A stretch of DNA of 43,276 nucleotides, from positions 1 to 43,276 of the forward strand of contig JAPJRC010000010.1 in NCBI GenBank assembly GCA_030824805.1. Reading direction: 5' to 3'. Below are positions 17,016 through 24,885 of the stretch, one piece after another (the stretch's first letter is position 1; each line of letters starts with the position of its first letter). Under the pieces are notes generated by a model. The model saw only the letters and a list, made by a program, of their open reading frames with translations. It made no database searches and was not told the DNA's origin. This stretch comes from Micavibrio sp. GTDB lineage: Bacteria; Pseudomonadota; Alphaproteobacteria; Micavibrionales; Micavibrionaceae. A program made the translations under genes and the position numbers.

Positions 17016-17432
17016 ATGAAAAAAAACCTGTCCCTGATCGCCTGTCTTTTACTGCTTGGATTTATTACCGCATGCGAAGAGCAACCGCAGGAACTACCTG
17101 CCAATGCGCATTATCCGCAAACCAAGCAGGAGCAACGGAAAGTTACCAAAGAACGTCTGGAAGAATGGCTTGGCAAATGGGACGGGCCGGAAGGCACCTA
17201 TATGATCATAGGCGAGAGCGGTGATGGCTATAACATCACCATAAAGGATCTCGACAAGGAAGAACGCTATCTCGGCGTGGCCCAGGGTATGAAAATAAAG
17301 TTTCTGCGGGGTGACACGCAGGAGAGCATATATTTTGGCCCCGGCCGCGATTCCGGCATGAAGTGGCTGATGGACAAGCCATACTGTCTTATTGTTAAAA
17401 AGGGCGAGGCCTACTGCCGCGACAAAATGTAG
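17016..17432 (+). CDS. small lipoprotein of unknown function
   Basis: The 138-residue product has a lipoprotein signal peptide with lipobox ITAC (Cys about 20), so it should be lipid-anchored after cleavage. A Gln/Glu-rich linker (21-45) is followed by a compact region with EEWLGKWDGPEGTYMII, likely a beta-rich fold, and three further Cys near the C-terminus including PYCLIV and AYCRDKM that might form a disulfide. I do not recognise the family. ACAAGGAG lies 8 bases before the ATG. The gene ends 3 bp from the convergent MFS gene. Confidence 0.8.
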   Translation: MKKNLSLIACLLLLGFITACEEQPQELPANAHYPQTKQEQRKVTKERLEEWLGKWDGPEGTYMIIGESGDGYNITIKDLDKEERYLGVAQGMKIKFLRGDTQESIYFGPGRDSGMKWLMDKPYCLIVKKGEAYCRDKM

Positions 17433-17435
17433 GCA

Positions 17436-18701
17436 TCAGGCCTTCGGAGCCGCCTCGTCTTCCGTCGATATGACCGTTTTGCGCATCGAGGGCGAAAACC
17501 ATGCGGCAGCCCCTGCGACAATCAACGTGCCGACACCGCCCGCGACAACAGCAGGCACAAGGCCTATCAGCTTCGCCAGAGCACCGGATTCGAACGCGCC
17601 GATTTCATTCGATGAAATAATAAACATGGAATTCACCGAACTGACGCGCCCGCGCATATTGTCGGGGGTCATGAGCTGCATCAATGTCTGGCGTATGACC
17701 ATGCTGACGCTGTCGAAAACGCCGGACAACATCAGGAAGAACAACGAAAGCCAGAATGATGTGCTTAGGCCGAAACCGATCATGGAAATTCCGAAACCGG
17801 CAACCACCCACAGCAGACGTGTGATCGGTATGGTGCGCATCGGACGTATGGCAAGCATAAGCGCCATGATCAGCGCCCCCGCCGCAGGCGCCCCGCGGAG
17901 TGCGCCCAAGCCTTCGGAGCCGACATTCAGGACATCGGTAGCAAAAGCGGGGAGTAGGGCCACAGCACCCCCGAACAAAACAGCCAGCATATCGAGGGAC
18001 ATGGCGCCCAGAAGCACGGGTGTTTTCATGATGAAACGCCAGCCTTCGCGGATACTTTTGAGCGCTGGCTCGCGTTTTTCGTTCGGACGTGCGTAAGGCT
18101 GCGCCTTTATTCCGAACATCATGGCAAAGGCAGCAACCATGAGCGCAAGCGGCATAAGCCACGCGGCCACGGCACCATATCCTCCGTACACAAGCCCTGC
18201 CACGGCAGGTGCCACGATCATCGCGGTCTGGAAACCTGTGCTCATCCACGCGGAGGCGGCCGCGATATCGCGCTTCGGCACCAGCATTGCCAAGAGGGAG
18301 AACGATGCAGGCATGATGAAGGAACGCGCAAAGCCTGATACAAAAATTGCGGTATAGGCCAGTATCAGGAAGTGATCATTTGCCAATGGGATCAGCCCGC
18401 TGCCTATCAGGAAAAGAGTTATCGTGTTCAGCATCAAAGCCAGAAGGCAGTAAAGATACACGCGCTGCGGGCGGGCGTGGTCAACCACATAACCGGCAAA
18501 AAGCGCGCAGGCAATGGCTGGTACGGCTTCAGCCAAACCCGCCAGCCCCAAAAGCAAAGGATCACCGGTAAGCGTATAGATTTGCCAGCCTATGATAACA
18601 GCCTGTGCCTGCAAGGCCGAAAGCGAGAACATGCGTGTAAGGACCAGAAGGCGGAACTCCCGCGACTTCAAAAGGGAAAAGGAAAGCTTCGGCCCACTCA
18701 T
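17436..18701 (-). CDS. MFS transporter (EntS-like exporter)
   Basis: The 421-residue inner-membrane protein has about 12 hydrophobic segments and the features of the enterobactin-exporter branch of the major facilitator superfamily (MFS_3): FRLLVLTRMFSLSALQAQAV at the start, GWQIYTLTGDPLLLGLAGL and a loop-2/3 motif GYVVDHARPQRVYLY. EntS-like proteins export siderophores or other small compounds, but no siderophore genes are nearby, so the substrate is unknown. It lies downstream of the two-component pair on the same strand, separated by a hairpin terminator. The ribosome site is weak. Confidence 0.88.
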   Translation of the reverse strand: MSGPKLSFSLLKSREFRLLVLTRMFSLSALQAQAVIIGWQIYTLTGDPLLLGLAGLAEAVPAIACALFAGYVVDHARPQRVYLYCLLALMLNTITLFLIGSGLIPLANDHFLILAYTAIFVSGFARSFIMPASFSLLAMLVPKRDIAAASAWMSTGFQTAMIVAPAVAGLVYGGYGAVAAWLMPLALMVAAFAMMFGIKAQPYARPNEKREPALKSIREGWRFIMKTPVLLGAMSLDMLAVLFGGAVALLPAFATDVLNVGSEGLGALRGAPAAGALIMALMLAIRPMRTIPITRLLWVVAGFGISMIGFGLSTSFWLSLFFLMLSGVFDSVSMVIRQTLMQLMTPDNMRGRVSSVNSMFIISSNEIGAFESGALAKLIGLVPAVVAGGVGTLIVAGAAAWFSPSMRKTVISTEDEAAPKA

Positions 18702-18713
18702 GATTGCTCTTTC

Positions 18714-18742
18714 AGAAAAACGCAGGCCTTTATGGCCGCGCT
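18714..18742 (-). terminator. intrinsic terminator after the response regulator gene
   Basis: On the minus strand, GCGGCC / GGCC(T)GC form a stem with loop ATAAA and a single bulged T, followed by TTTTTC. It lies about 30 bases past the response regulator stop and before the MFS gene. Confidence 0.65.
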
Positions 18743-18770
18743 CTCTATTTATAGCAAATTCATGAAAATT

Positions 18771-19229
18771 CTAGACCGAACTCGCATAGTTGACAGGAAT
18801 CTGTTGCTCGGGGAACACGTTAAGGCGGCAATAATGTCCAAGAAGGGTGATAAAATCGGGCGTATTTTTTTTAAGGAAATAGCCCGCCGCCTGCAGATCG
18901 TACGCCAGTCTGCGGTCTGAATCCCCTGCCGATGTTGTAAGCATGAAGACCACATTGTTGCGCATGAAAGGATCTTCACGCATTGCGTGCATGAACTGAA
19001 ACCCGTTCATACGCGGCATGTTGATGTCGAGAAGGATGATACAGGGTTGCGGCACTTTGGATCGCCCTCCCAAACCCTGCAAGGCTTCAAGCGCTTCTAT
19101 ACCATCCGTTACGCATGTGAGGGGGTTTGTGATGTTGTTTTTCTGCAAGCATCTTTTGACCATCTGCGTGTCGATCATGTCGTCATCGGCAAGAAGAATA
19201 TGGATGTCTTGGGGAATTACAGCACTCAT
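18771..19229 (-). CDS. single-domain response regulator (Rcp1/CheY-like)
   Basis: The 152-residue protein consists of a receiver domain only: acidic pocket LLADDD (12-17), phospho-acceptor D68 in ILLDINMPRMNG, Thr98/Thr99 in MLTTSAG and Lys120 in GYFLKKN. The long loop before the acceptor and the PRMNGFQFM pattern are typical of Rcp1-type regulators that partner phytochrome-like kinases. It has no DNA-binding or enzymatic output, so it must act through protein contacts. It starts 10 bases after the histidine kinase stop, and its ribosome site GGAG lies in the last kinase codons, so the pair is an operon. A terminator follows. Confidence 0.92.
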   Translation of the reverse strand: MSAVIPQDIHILLADDDMIDTQMVKRCLQKNNITNPLTCVTDGIEALEALQGLGGRSKVPQPCIILLDINMPRMNGFQFMHAMREDPFMRNNVVFMLTTSAGDSDRRLAYDLQAAGYFLKKNTPDFITLLGHYCRLNVFPEQQIPVNYASSV

Positions 19230-19239
19230 AACAATTGCA

Positions 19240-20481
19240 TCACTCCGGCTTGTTCAGAGATTTCGGCCATGTAAATTTGAAAACGGAACCGCGGCCAACA
19301 ACAGAATCTACCGTAATATCGCATCCATATATGTTCAGAATCTTTTTAACAAGCGCAAGACCCATGCCGCTGCCCTCGTGCACGTCACGTGATTTCAAAA
19401 CCTGGAACATTTCAAAAATCTTGTCGTAATATTCACGCGCAATGCCTGGACCGTTGTCACTAACCGTAAAAACATACTTGTTGTCCATGTCTTCACAATC
19501 GATAGTCACCAGACCGTCTGACTTTCTGTCGTTGTGGGTAACGGCATTGTTGATCAGATTTGAGAAGACCTGCTGTAACGGCATGCGCGGCAGAGAAAGA
19601 TCTTTAAAACGGTCATTGATCTCGATTTTAAAATGTGGCGGAATGCTGGCCAGATCGATTACGTCTCGGATAAGTTCCAGGCCGTTTACGCGCTCGCTCT
19701 CTTTGTACGGATCAAGAATATATTCTATCTGCGCGTATTCCAAAACATCCTTCAACAGGCGCTCCATGCGGCTTACACGGCCTTGCAGCGTGCCGACATA
19801 CTCTTTGGCCTCATCAAAACGCTTGTTGTTTATACTCTCTTCGATCCATTGCGAAATATTGTCGATGGCACGCAGTGGCGCTTTAAGATCGTGCGATGCA
19901 ATCCAGGCAAAACGGCTCAACGCTATGTTGGAATTTTCGAGAGCGGAGATTTTGTTTTTAAGTTGCGCATCAAGCCCTGCGTTCTCGATGGCAACCGCTG
20001 TTATATCTGCAAGCGCCTGCAGGATTTTTATCTCTTCAAACGTGGGCCGGTATGGCTTCGCCCAATAATTTCCTATTGCGCCGATGGGATCTTCCGTTCG
20101 TATAGGCACCATCACCATGCTTTTAACGAATGTCGGACGGTATGCCTCTGTCGGCACGCGATGATCGTTGTAGATGTCTTCGATAACCGCCGCCACCTTG
20201 TTGTTCATGACCCAGCCGCTCACACAGTGGCGCATAGGGAAACGCTGGCCTTTCCAAAGCGGGCTTATGGCATTTTCATCTGCGTAAAAACATTGATCGC
20301 CGTCACGAAGCACAAATGTAGCGCCATCCGCGCCGGTTAATTCTCGCGCCGCTACACGAACGATGCTTGCGACTTCGTCGACGCTTCGTGCGTGAGACAA
20401 CTCCTGAACGACTTCGACGAGCCGCTCCATTGCATCGATATACCAGCTTTTATCAGCGTGAAGCGCTATGACATTGGTCAT
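19240..20481 (-). CDS. GAF-domain sensor histidine kinase
   Basis: The 413-residue cytoplasmic kinase has an N-terminal GAF sensor domain (about 20-168), a short coiled coil (170-190), a HisKA domain with H-box FAWIASHDLKAPLRAID (phospho-acceptor H197) and an ATPase domain with N-box NLINNAVTHN, G1 SDNGPGIA and G2 GSGMGLALV. It has no transmembrane segment. The GAF Cys residues (about 64 and 86) are not in an obvious bilin or haem motif, so the signal is unknown. The HisKA region resembles bacteriophytochrome kinases, fitting the Rcp1-like partner 10 bases downstream. GGGAG lies 6 bases before the ATG. Confidence 0.93.
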   Translation of the reverse strand: MTNVIALHADKSWYIDAMERLVEVVQELSHARSVDEVASIVRVAARELTGADGATFVLRDGDQCFYADENAISPLWKGQRFPMRHCVSGWVMNNKVAAVIEDIYNDHRVPTEAYRPTFVKSMVMVPIRTEDPIGAIGNYWAKPYRPTFEEIKILQALADITAVAIENAGLDAQLKNKISALENSNIALSRFAWIASHDLKAPLRAIDNISQWIEESINNKRFDEAKEYVGTLQGRVSRMERLLKDVLEYAQIEYILDPYKESERVNGLELIRDVIDLASIPPHFKIEINDRFKDLSLPRMPLQQVFSNLINNAVTHNDRKSDGLVTIDCEDMDNKYVFTVSDNGPGIAREYYDKIFEMFQVLKSRDVHEGSGMGLALVKKILNIYGCDITVDSVVGRGSVFKFTWPKSLNKPE

Positions 20482-20521
20482 TGTATTCTCCCGTGATCTC
20501 TCTGATTATTAACATTAGTAT

Positions 20522-20550
20522 AATATAAGATGGTGAATATTCCTTGAAAA
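20522..20550 (-). promoter_or_regulatory. possible promoter of the histidine kinase operon
   Basis: Minus-strand TTTTCA (20550-20545) and TATATT (20527-20522) are 17 bases apart, with the predicted start near 20515, about 34 bases before the kinase ATG. The sequence is AT-rich and several -10-like hexamers overlap, so the exact choice is uncertain. Confidence 0.35.
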
Positions 20551-20612
20551 AAGGGAACTGCAATACCTTGGCATTCAAATTCATTTGCAATTTCTGACAA
20601 ATTTTAACGAAT

Positions 20613-20639
20613 GGAACCAAACACCTTGCATCATGCGTT
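20613..20639 (+). promoter_or_regulatory. near-match to an EcfG general-stress sigma factor promoter
   Basis: GGAAC (20613-20617) and CGTT (20636-20639) are the exact alphaproteobacterial EcfG/RpoE2 half-sites, but they are 18 bases apart where 16-17 is usual. The site is 35 bases before a gene whose relatives are classical general-stress genes. Suggestive only. Confidence 0.4.
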
Positions 20640-20673
20640 GGCAACCTGATCCAAAGATAGAAAAGGTTTCGCA

Positions 20674-21648
20674 ATGGCAAACACACACAAATTTCAACCG
20701 GCCAAAGATGTTGCCGAACAACAGCGCGATATTCAAAAGCAAGTAGACGCGAGCGACAAAAAAGGTGGCAAAGAAAAAGAAGCCGCCATGCAGGCCGGCG
20801 CACGCGAATATCCCGTTCCTCCATTTCCAAAGCAAAGACAGGAAAAGCCCGGCAATGAAGCGGCACTTGACCCTGCGCCCATGTATGATGCGCCTTACTA
20901 TATCGGCTCGGAGAAGCTCAAGGATAAAGTCGCGCTGATTACAGGCGGCGATTCCGGCATAGGCCGTTCAGTGGCAGTTTTATTTGCGCGTGAAGGCGCG
21001 GACGTTGTTATTTGCCATCTGGATGAAAGCAACGACGCCGAAGAAACCAAAAAAGCGGTTGAAGCCGAAGGCCGCCGTTGTCTTATTCTTGCGGGCGATG
21101 TATCGCAGAAAAAATTCTCTCGGGATGCGGTTGCCAAAACCGTGAAAGAATTCGGGAAGCTGGATGTTCTCGTTAACAACGCGGCGTTCCAGATCCATTC
21201 GAAATTTGAAGATTTGACCGAAGAGCATTTCGACGAAACGCTCAAAACGAATTTGTATGGATATTTCTTTATGGCACAGGCCGCAGCCGAAGTAATGAAA
21301 CCGGGATCATCGATCATTAACACCGGTTCCATTACCGGCATAGACGGCAGCAGCGAACTTATCGACTATTCCATGACCAAAGGGGGCATCCATGCCTTTA
21401 CGCGCGCGCTGTCGGGTCAGTTGATTCCCAAAGGCATTCGTGTGAACTGCGTTGCGCCCGGTCCTGTGTGGACTCCGCTTAATCCATCGGAACGTCCGGA
21501 AGATCAGATTGCGGAATTCGGCTCTCAGGCAAAGATGAAGCGTCCCGCACAGCCCGAAGAAATCGCACCTGCCTATGTGTTCCTTGCCTCGCCCCATTGC
21601 TCGAGTTACATCACAGGCGAAATTCTACCCATCATAGGTGGATACTAA
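20674..21648 (+). CDS. SDR oxidoreductase of the general-stress-protein-39 type
   Basis: The 324-residue NAD(P)-dependent short-chain dehydrogenase has a hydrophilic N-terminal extension (1-75, with DKKGGKEKEAAMQAGAREYP and PKQRQEKPG) found in the YhdF/YdaD/GspF39 branch. The Rossmann motif ITGGDSGIGRS (89-99), NNAAFQ and catalytic DYSMTKGG follow, with Ser in NTGSITGIDG. Relatives are strongly induced by general stress; the substrate is unknown. AAAAGG lies 7 bases before ATG. Upstream is an EcfG-like promoter candidate. Confidence 0.93.
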   Translation: MANTHKFQPAKDVAEQQRDIQKQVDASDKKGGKEKEAAMQAGAREYPVPPFPKQRQEKPGNEAALDPAPMYDAPYYIGSEKLKDKVALITGGDSGIGRSVAVLFAREGADVVICHLDESNDAEETKKAVEAEGRRCLILAGDVSQKKFSRDAVAKTVKEFGKLDVLVNNAAFQIHSKFEDLTEEHFDETLKTNLYGYFFMAQAAAEVMKPGSSIINTGSITGIDGSSELIDYSMTKGGIHAFTRALSGQLIPKGIRVNCVAPGPVWTPLNPSERPEDQIAEFGSQAKMKRPAQPEEIAPAYVFLASPHCSSYITGEILPIIGGY

Positions 21649-21719
21649 AAACTTGGAACTGCCGCATTGAAACGCATCCGCACCTTGCCAAGCGGACGAA
21701 CCTGCTTATCTGAACATAT

Positions 21720-22412
21720 ATGTTACTGATTCTGCGTCTGCTCAAATATGTTGCGATCGCTTTTATTTTTGCAGGCGCCATAACAGCCGTGATACGCCTG
21801 CCTTCGCAGCATTTGCCTTGGGGACCTATCGATCTTTCCGCACCCGTAGGGTTTTTTACTGGTCTCAAGCTGGCGAAATTGAGGGACGATCCCGCCGCAT
21901 GTCAAAACGCACTTCGCCTGGCGGGCATTCAATATCGTTCCGTACCGGATGAGACAGAAAGCGCATCATGCCCCCGCACAAACATGGTGGTTCTGCACAA
22001 AAGCCTTTATCCATACTCTGCCTCCGTTACAACCAATTGCGGCCTTGTAGCCGCCCTTTCTGTCTGGGAAAAGCAGGTGGTAGAACCCGCGGCACTGCTG
22101 CAGCTCCAAAGCAAAATCAAAAGCATCGATCATCTGGGTGTTTTTTCATGCCGCAACGTTCGAGGCTCATCGAGGCGGCAGAGCCAGCATGCCACCGCAC
22201 GGGCGATCGATATAAGGGGATTCAGACTGGAGAACGGCAAAAATATAACGGTTAAATCAGACTGGGGCAAAAACGCACCGGAAGGGCGCTTTCTCCGCGA
22301 TATCCATGAAAAATCATGCCCCATCTTTCGCGGCGTCTTGGGGCCTGAATACAACCACCTTCATGCCGATCATTTTCATTTTGATCTGGGTCCGTACAAC
22401 ATTTGCCGCTGA
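21720..22412 (+). CDS. extensin-like C-terminal domain protein
   Basis: The 230-residue protein has an N-terminal hydrophobic segment (3-24: anchor or signal) and an extensin-like C domain (PF06904). Conserved pieces: CQNALRLAGIQYRSVPD, a Cys-containing segment CPRTNMVVLH, SQHATARAIDIRGF, a LRDIHEKSCPIFRGVLGPEYN loop and the metal-site-like HADHFHFDLG near the end. The His/Asp layout resembles the LAS/M15 peptidase fold, which suggests action on peptidoglycan, although this is inference. Six or so Cys residues suit a disulfide-bonded periplasmic protein. Common in alphaproteobacteria. No strong ribosome site is seen before ATG 21720. Confidence 0.88.
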   Translation: MLLILRLLKYVAIAFIFAGAITAVIRLPSQHLPWGPIDLSAPVGFFTGLKLAKLRDDPAACQNALRLAGIQYRSVPDETESASCPRTNMVVLHKSLYPYSASVTTNCGLVAALSVWEKQVVEPAALLQLQSKIKSIDHLGVFSCRNVRGSSRRQSQHATARAIDIRGFRLENGKNITVKSDWGKNAPEGRFLRDIHEKSCPIFRGVLGPEYNHLHADHFHFDLGPYNICR

Positions 22413-22444
22413 CATGTTATTTCGAGTGCGTTTTTGCAATACCT

Positions 22445-23158
22445 TTAACAACCGCGCGTGTATGCAGGTTTAATAAGCAAGTTGCATTGATCGTCATAAA
22501 CGCCGCTCAACGGAATAACCTGCTCGTTAAATGTGGCTAAAGGCGGGGGATTTCCTTCTCCACAATCCATATCGGCAGGTTGCTCATCCCGAACAGTGAT
22601 GCTTGTTTTGTCGGATCTCAGAATCATGATGTGATGGTTATTTAACGAGTAAACACTACCACTTTCCGTCAGATTCAAAATTTGAACATCTGGCAATTCA
22701 ACCCATCCACTTTGAATAGAGGGCAGGACTATCTTTTTCCAAGATTCGTTTTGATCCAAAAGCGTTGCATGAAAATAGGGCCCATATCCCCAGTCGTTAT
22801 CATAGATCGGTGGTGTAAAGGGATAGGACTTTCCATCTTGCGTTACCAAGGCGGCCGTTATGCCATCGCCTGGCTTGTATCTGACTTCCAGATTGGCAAT
22901 GACTTTTCCGGACGGGTGATCGTAAATGGGCATCCTGTCTATTTGGGCTGATAAGGCTTCGTTGACACAGACTTGATCTAGGGTTGGGCATATTTCGCGC
23001 AGACGGTTCTCATTTTCCAGCCGACCCGTATAATTATCTTTAAAAAGAGGCACCGCTAAGAAAGGCGTTTTGATGGGAAGGTGACATTCAGCCCAGGCGG
23101 AACCATAAGAAAGAGTCGTTGAAACCAAAAGAACGGCAAGAAGGATGATATTTTTCAT
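22445..23158 (-). CDS. exported protein of unknown function
   Basis: The 237-residue product has a typical signal peptide (MKNIILLAVLLVSTTLSYGS, cut after AWA before ECHLP). The mature part has paired Cys (ECHLP, EICPTLDQVCVNE, MDCGEG, DDQCNLL, final RGC) and a likely beta-rich SH3-like stretch around MPIYDHPSGKVIANLEVRYK. I do not recognise a family. ATG 23158 has AAAGG 6 bases upstream and is preferred to an in-frame codon 10 residues earlier. It is convergent with the extensin-like gene (32-bp gap). Confidence 0.78.
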   Translation of the reverse strand: MKNIILLAVLLVSTTLSYGSAWAECHLPIKTPFLAVPLFKDNYTGRLENENRLREICPTLDQVCVNEALSAQIDRMPIYDHPSGKVIANLEVRYKPGDGITAALVTQDGKSYPFTPPIYDNDWGYGPYFHATLLDQNESWKKIVLPSIQSGWVELPDVQILNLTESGSVYSLNNHHIMILRSDKTSITVRDEQPADMDCGEGNPPPLATFNEQVIPLSGVYDDQCNLLIKPAYTRGC

Positions 23159-23324
23159 GCTTAGCCTTTCGGTACAGATAAAGCACAAACTCGCTTATCA
23201 CTTTCTCTGAAATTTTACCTCTGGTGCGACCATAACATTGAAATCCGATATTTAAAACGGGCCGGAGAGGGAAGAAACGCAGGAATCGGGGTATAGCGCG
23301 CCACGGAGTTATCATAGCGGGAAA

Positions 23325-23416
23325 TGGCGGACAGGGCGGGATTCGAACCCGCGATACTGTGTTAGCAGTATACACACTTTCCAGGCGTGCGCCTTCAACC
23401 GCTCGGCCACCTGTCC
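23325..23416 (-). tRNA. tRNA-Ser (anticodon GGA)
   Basis: On the minus strand the 7-bp acceptor stem GGACAGG / CCTGTCC is perfect, followed by discriminator G and an encoded CCA (23327-23325). The D arm has TGGCCGAGCGGTTGAAGGC, the anticodon loop is CTGGAAA with GGA at 23382-23380, a long variable arm pairs around TACTGCTAACACAGTA, and the T arm is CGGGTTCGAATCCCG. The long variable arm and GGA anticodon identify a serine tRNA reading UCC/UCU codons. No adjacent integrase or 3'-end duplication is seen. Confidence 0.96.
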
Positions 23417-23572
23417 ATACCATGAGGGGGACCCTCAAGACCGGCGGACCATAGCCAAAAAGAGCACCAAGCACAAGCCTTTGATGGGGATAGGTGAAGG
23501 AAGCTGCTTTTTGCCCATAATCTGGCCCTTTTCCAAGCCGTATGAAGCTGTTAGGATAAGGGAATCAACGCT

Positions 23573-23590
23573 GGCCGAGCGCTTTCGGCC
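23573..23590. repeat. short perfect inverted repeat (hairpin) upstream of a membrane protein gene
   Basis: GGCCGA (23573-23578) and TCGGCC (23585-23590) flank a 6-base loop, extendable by a T-G and C-G pair. It lies about 45 bases before the start at 23636 within an otherwise featureless 219-bp gap after the tRNA. No T run follows, so a terminator role is not supported. Confidence 0.4.
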
Positions 23591-23635
23591 GGTTTCCTGC
23601 AAAAACCGATCTGTCATAAGGACTGAGTAACTGAG

Positions 23636-24076
23636 ATGAGCGACGGAGCCAAACTTTGGTGTTTCTTGCTCCTGATCCCATTTTTCTTGGCTATCGGCCA
23701 TGATTTGTGGGCGAATTACTATTCGACGCAGGAACAGAAGACTCGGCTGGAGGCCTTCGAAATCGATCCCATGGCCTATCAGGGAAGCGATCTGGGATAT
23801 TTGCTTATCACTTACACGCCTGGACTTTATGAAAACACGCGCACTCTGGTGGGCGAGGAATCCTGGGTGAAATGGGTGGATCCCGTTCTCCGCCTTTACA
23901 CGTTCGTGGTGGCGCTGGTGCCGTTTCTGCTGTTTTCGATCTGGCTGCTGATCTCCCGTATCTTTGACATCTGGCCATTCGCCGGCAGCGTTCCGGCCTC
24001 AGGGAAAAGAGCACCGGCGGGCGATGTTTACGAACAGCGTAACAAGGGCACGCAGTTCAAATACAAACGCCGCTAG
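23636..24076 (+). CDS. small membrane protein of unknown function
   Basis: The 146-residue protein has an N-terminal hydrophobic segment (6-23), a hydrophilic middle that probably faces the periplasm (about 27-80), a second strong transmembrane segment (about 87-109) and a basic cytoplasmic tail ending QFKYKRR. I recognise no family. The ribosome site is weak (AAGGAC about 14 bases before ATG). Its 3' end overlaps the convergent alpha/beta hydrolase gene by 4 bp. Confidence 0.7.
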   Translation: MSDGAKLWCFLLLIPFFLAIGHDLWANYYSTQEQKTRLEAFEIDPMAYQGSDLGYLLITYTPGLYENTRTLVGEESWVKWVDPVLRLYTFVVALVPFLLFSIWLLISRIFDIWPFAGSVPASGKRAPAGDVYEQRNKGTQFKYKRR

Positions 24077-24825
24077 GCTTTTTCAGACAATTCGTCCGCC
24101 AATGCCGCGAGTATCGCCAGATCTTCGGGTGTTGAAAGCCTGTGGTCGCCCTCTTCACGCAGAATGATCATTTTGTCGGTTGTGCGGAGTCTGTCTTGAA
24201 TCTGGCCAGCCCATTCCCATGGCACATCATCGTCCTTTTTCCCCTGCAACAGCCGGACAGGGCAATCGATTCCGATTTCACCATCCATGATGCAGTGATT
24301 TTCGCCCTCTTCCAGCAAGGCGCGCGTGATCACCAGCGGTTCCGGTGAATATTCGCCCGTTACGCTGAAAAATCCTTGTTTCTTAATATCTTGTCTCTGC
24401 GCGTCGCTCATGCGTCGCTGCACATCACGCGTAAAATCCGGCGCGGCGGCTATGCCAATCAATCCTTTGACGAGATGCGGGCGCGCCAGTGCCACCAGAA
24501 GCGCGATCCATCCCCCCATGGAAGAACCGATCACAATCGCCGGCGTTTTTATGGTGGCATCGATAATCGCCAGCGCGTCCTCCTTCCAGACACCGATTGT
24601 CCCCTCTTCAAACCTGCCGCCAGATGCACCGTGGCCGCTGTAATCCAGCCGAAGACATGGCTGCTTTCTTTTTGCGGCATGCTCCGCAAGAAATACGGCC
24701 TTTGTGCCCTCCATATCCGAACGGAAGCCGGGCAGGAATATTAGAGGAGGCAAATCAGATTCGCCCGCTTGCATCTTGTACGCCAGATCCGGTTTACCGG
24801 GACGGCTCAAAAAGGATACGGACAT
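24073..24825 (-). CDS. alpha/beta hydrolase (ABHD10-like esterase)
   Basis: The 250-residue cytoplasmic hydrolase has the nucleophile elbow GSSMGGW (about 99-105), oxyanion region LPGFRSDMEG, acidic residue in GKKDDDVPW and catalytic His in EEGDHRLS. The arrangement LRLDYSGHGASGG before the elbow and the short loops resemble the ABHD10/BNA7-like family of small serine esterases. The substrate is unknown. AAAGGCGAT lies about 8-12 bases before the ATG. It is divergent from the glycosyltransferase operon (60 bp). Confidence 0.85.
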   Translation of the reverse strand: MSVSFLSRPGKPDLAYKMQAGESDLPPLIFLPGFRSDMEGTKAVFLAEHAAKRKQPCLRLDYSGHGASGGRFEEGTIGVWKEDALAIIDATIKTPAIVIGSSMGGWIALLVALARPHLVKGLIGIAAAPDFTRDVQRRMSDAQRQDIKKQGFFSVTGEYSPEPLVITRALLEEGENHCIMDGEIGIDCPVRLLQGKKDDDVPWEWAGQIQDRLRTTDKMIILREEGDHRLSTPEDLAILAALADELSEKA

Positions 24826-24885
24826 TTTCGGATCGCCTTTCTTTTCTTTTTGTGGACCGGCGCAAGGATATGATAATTCTCATCC

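Noticed and set aside
23325..23416. tRNA-Ser as integration site of a genomic island
   Set aside because: No integrase, no repeat of the tRNA 3' end and no change of gene style on either side.
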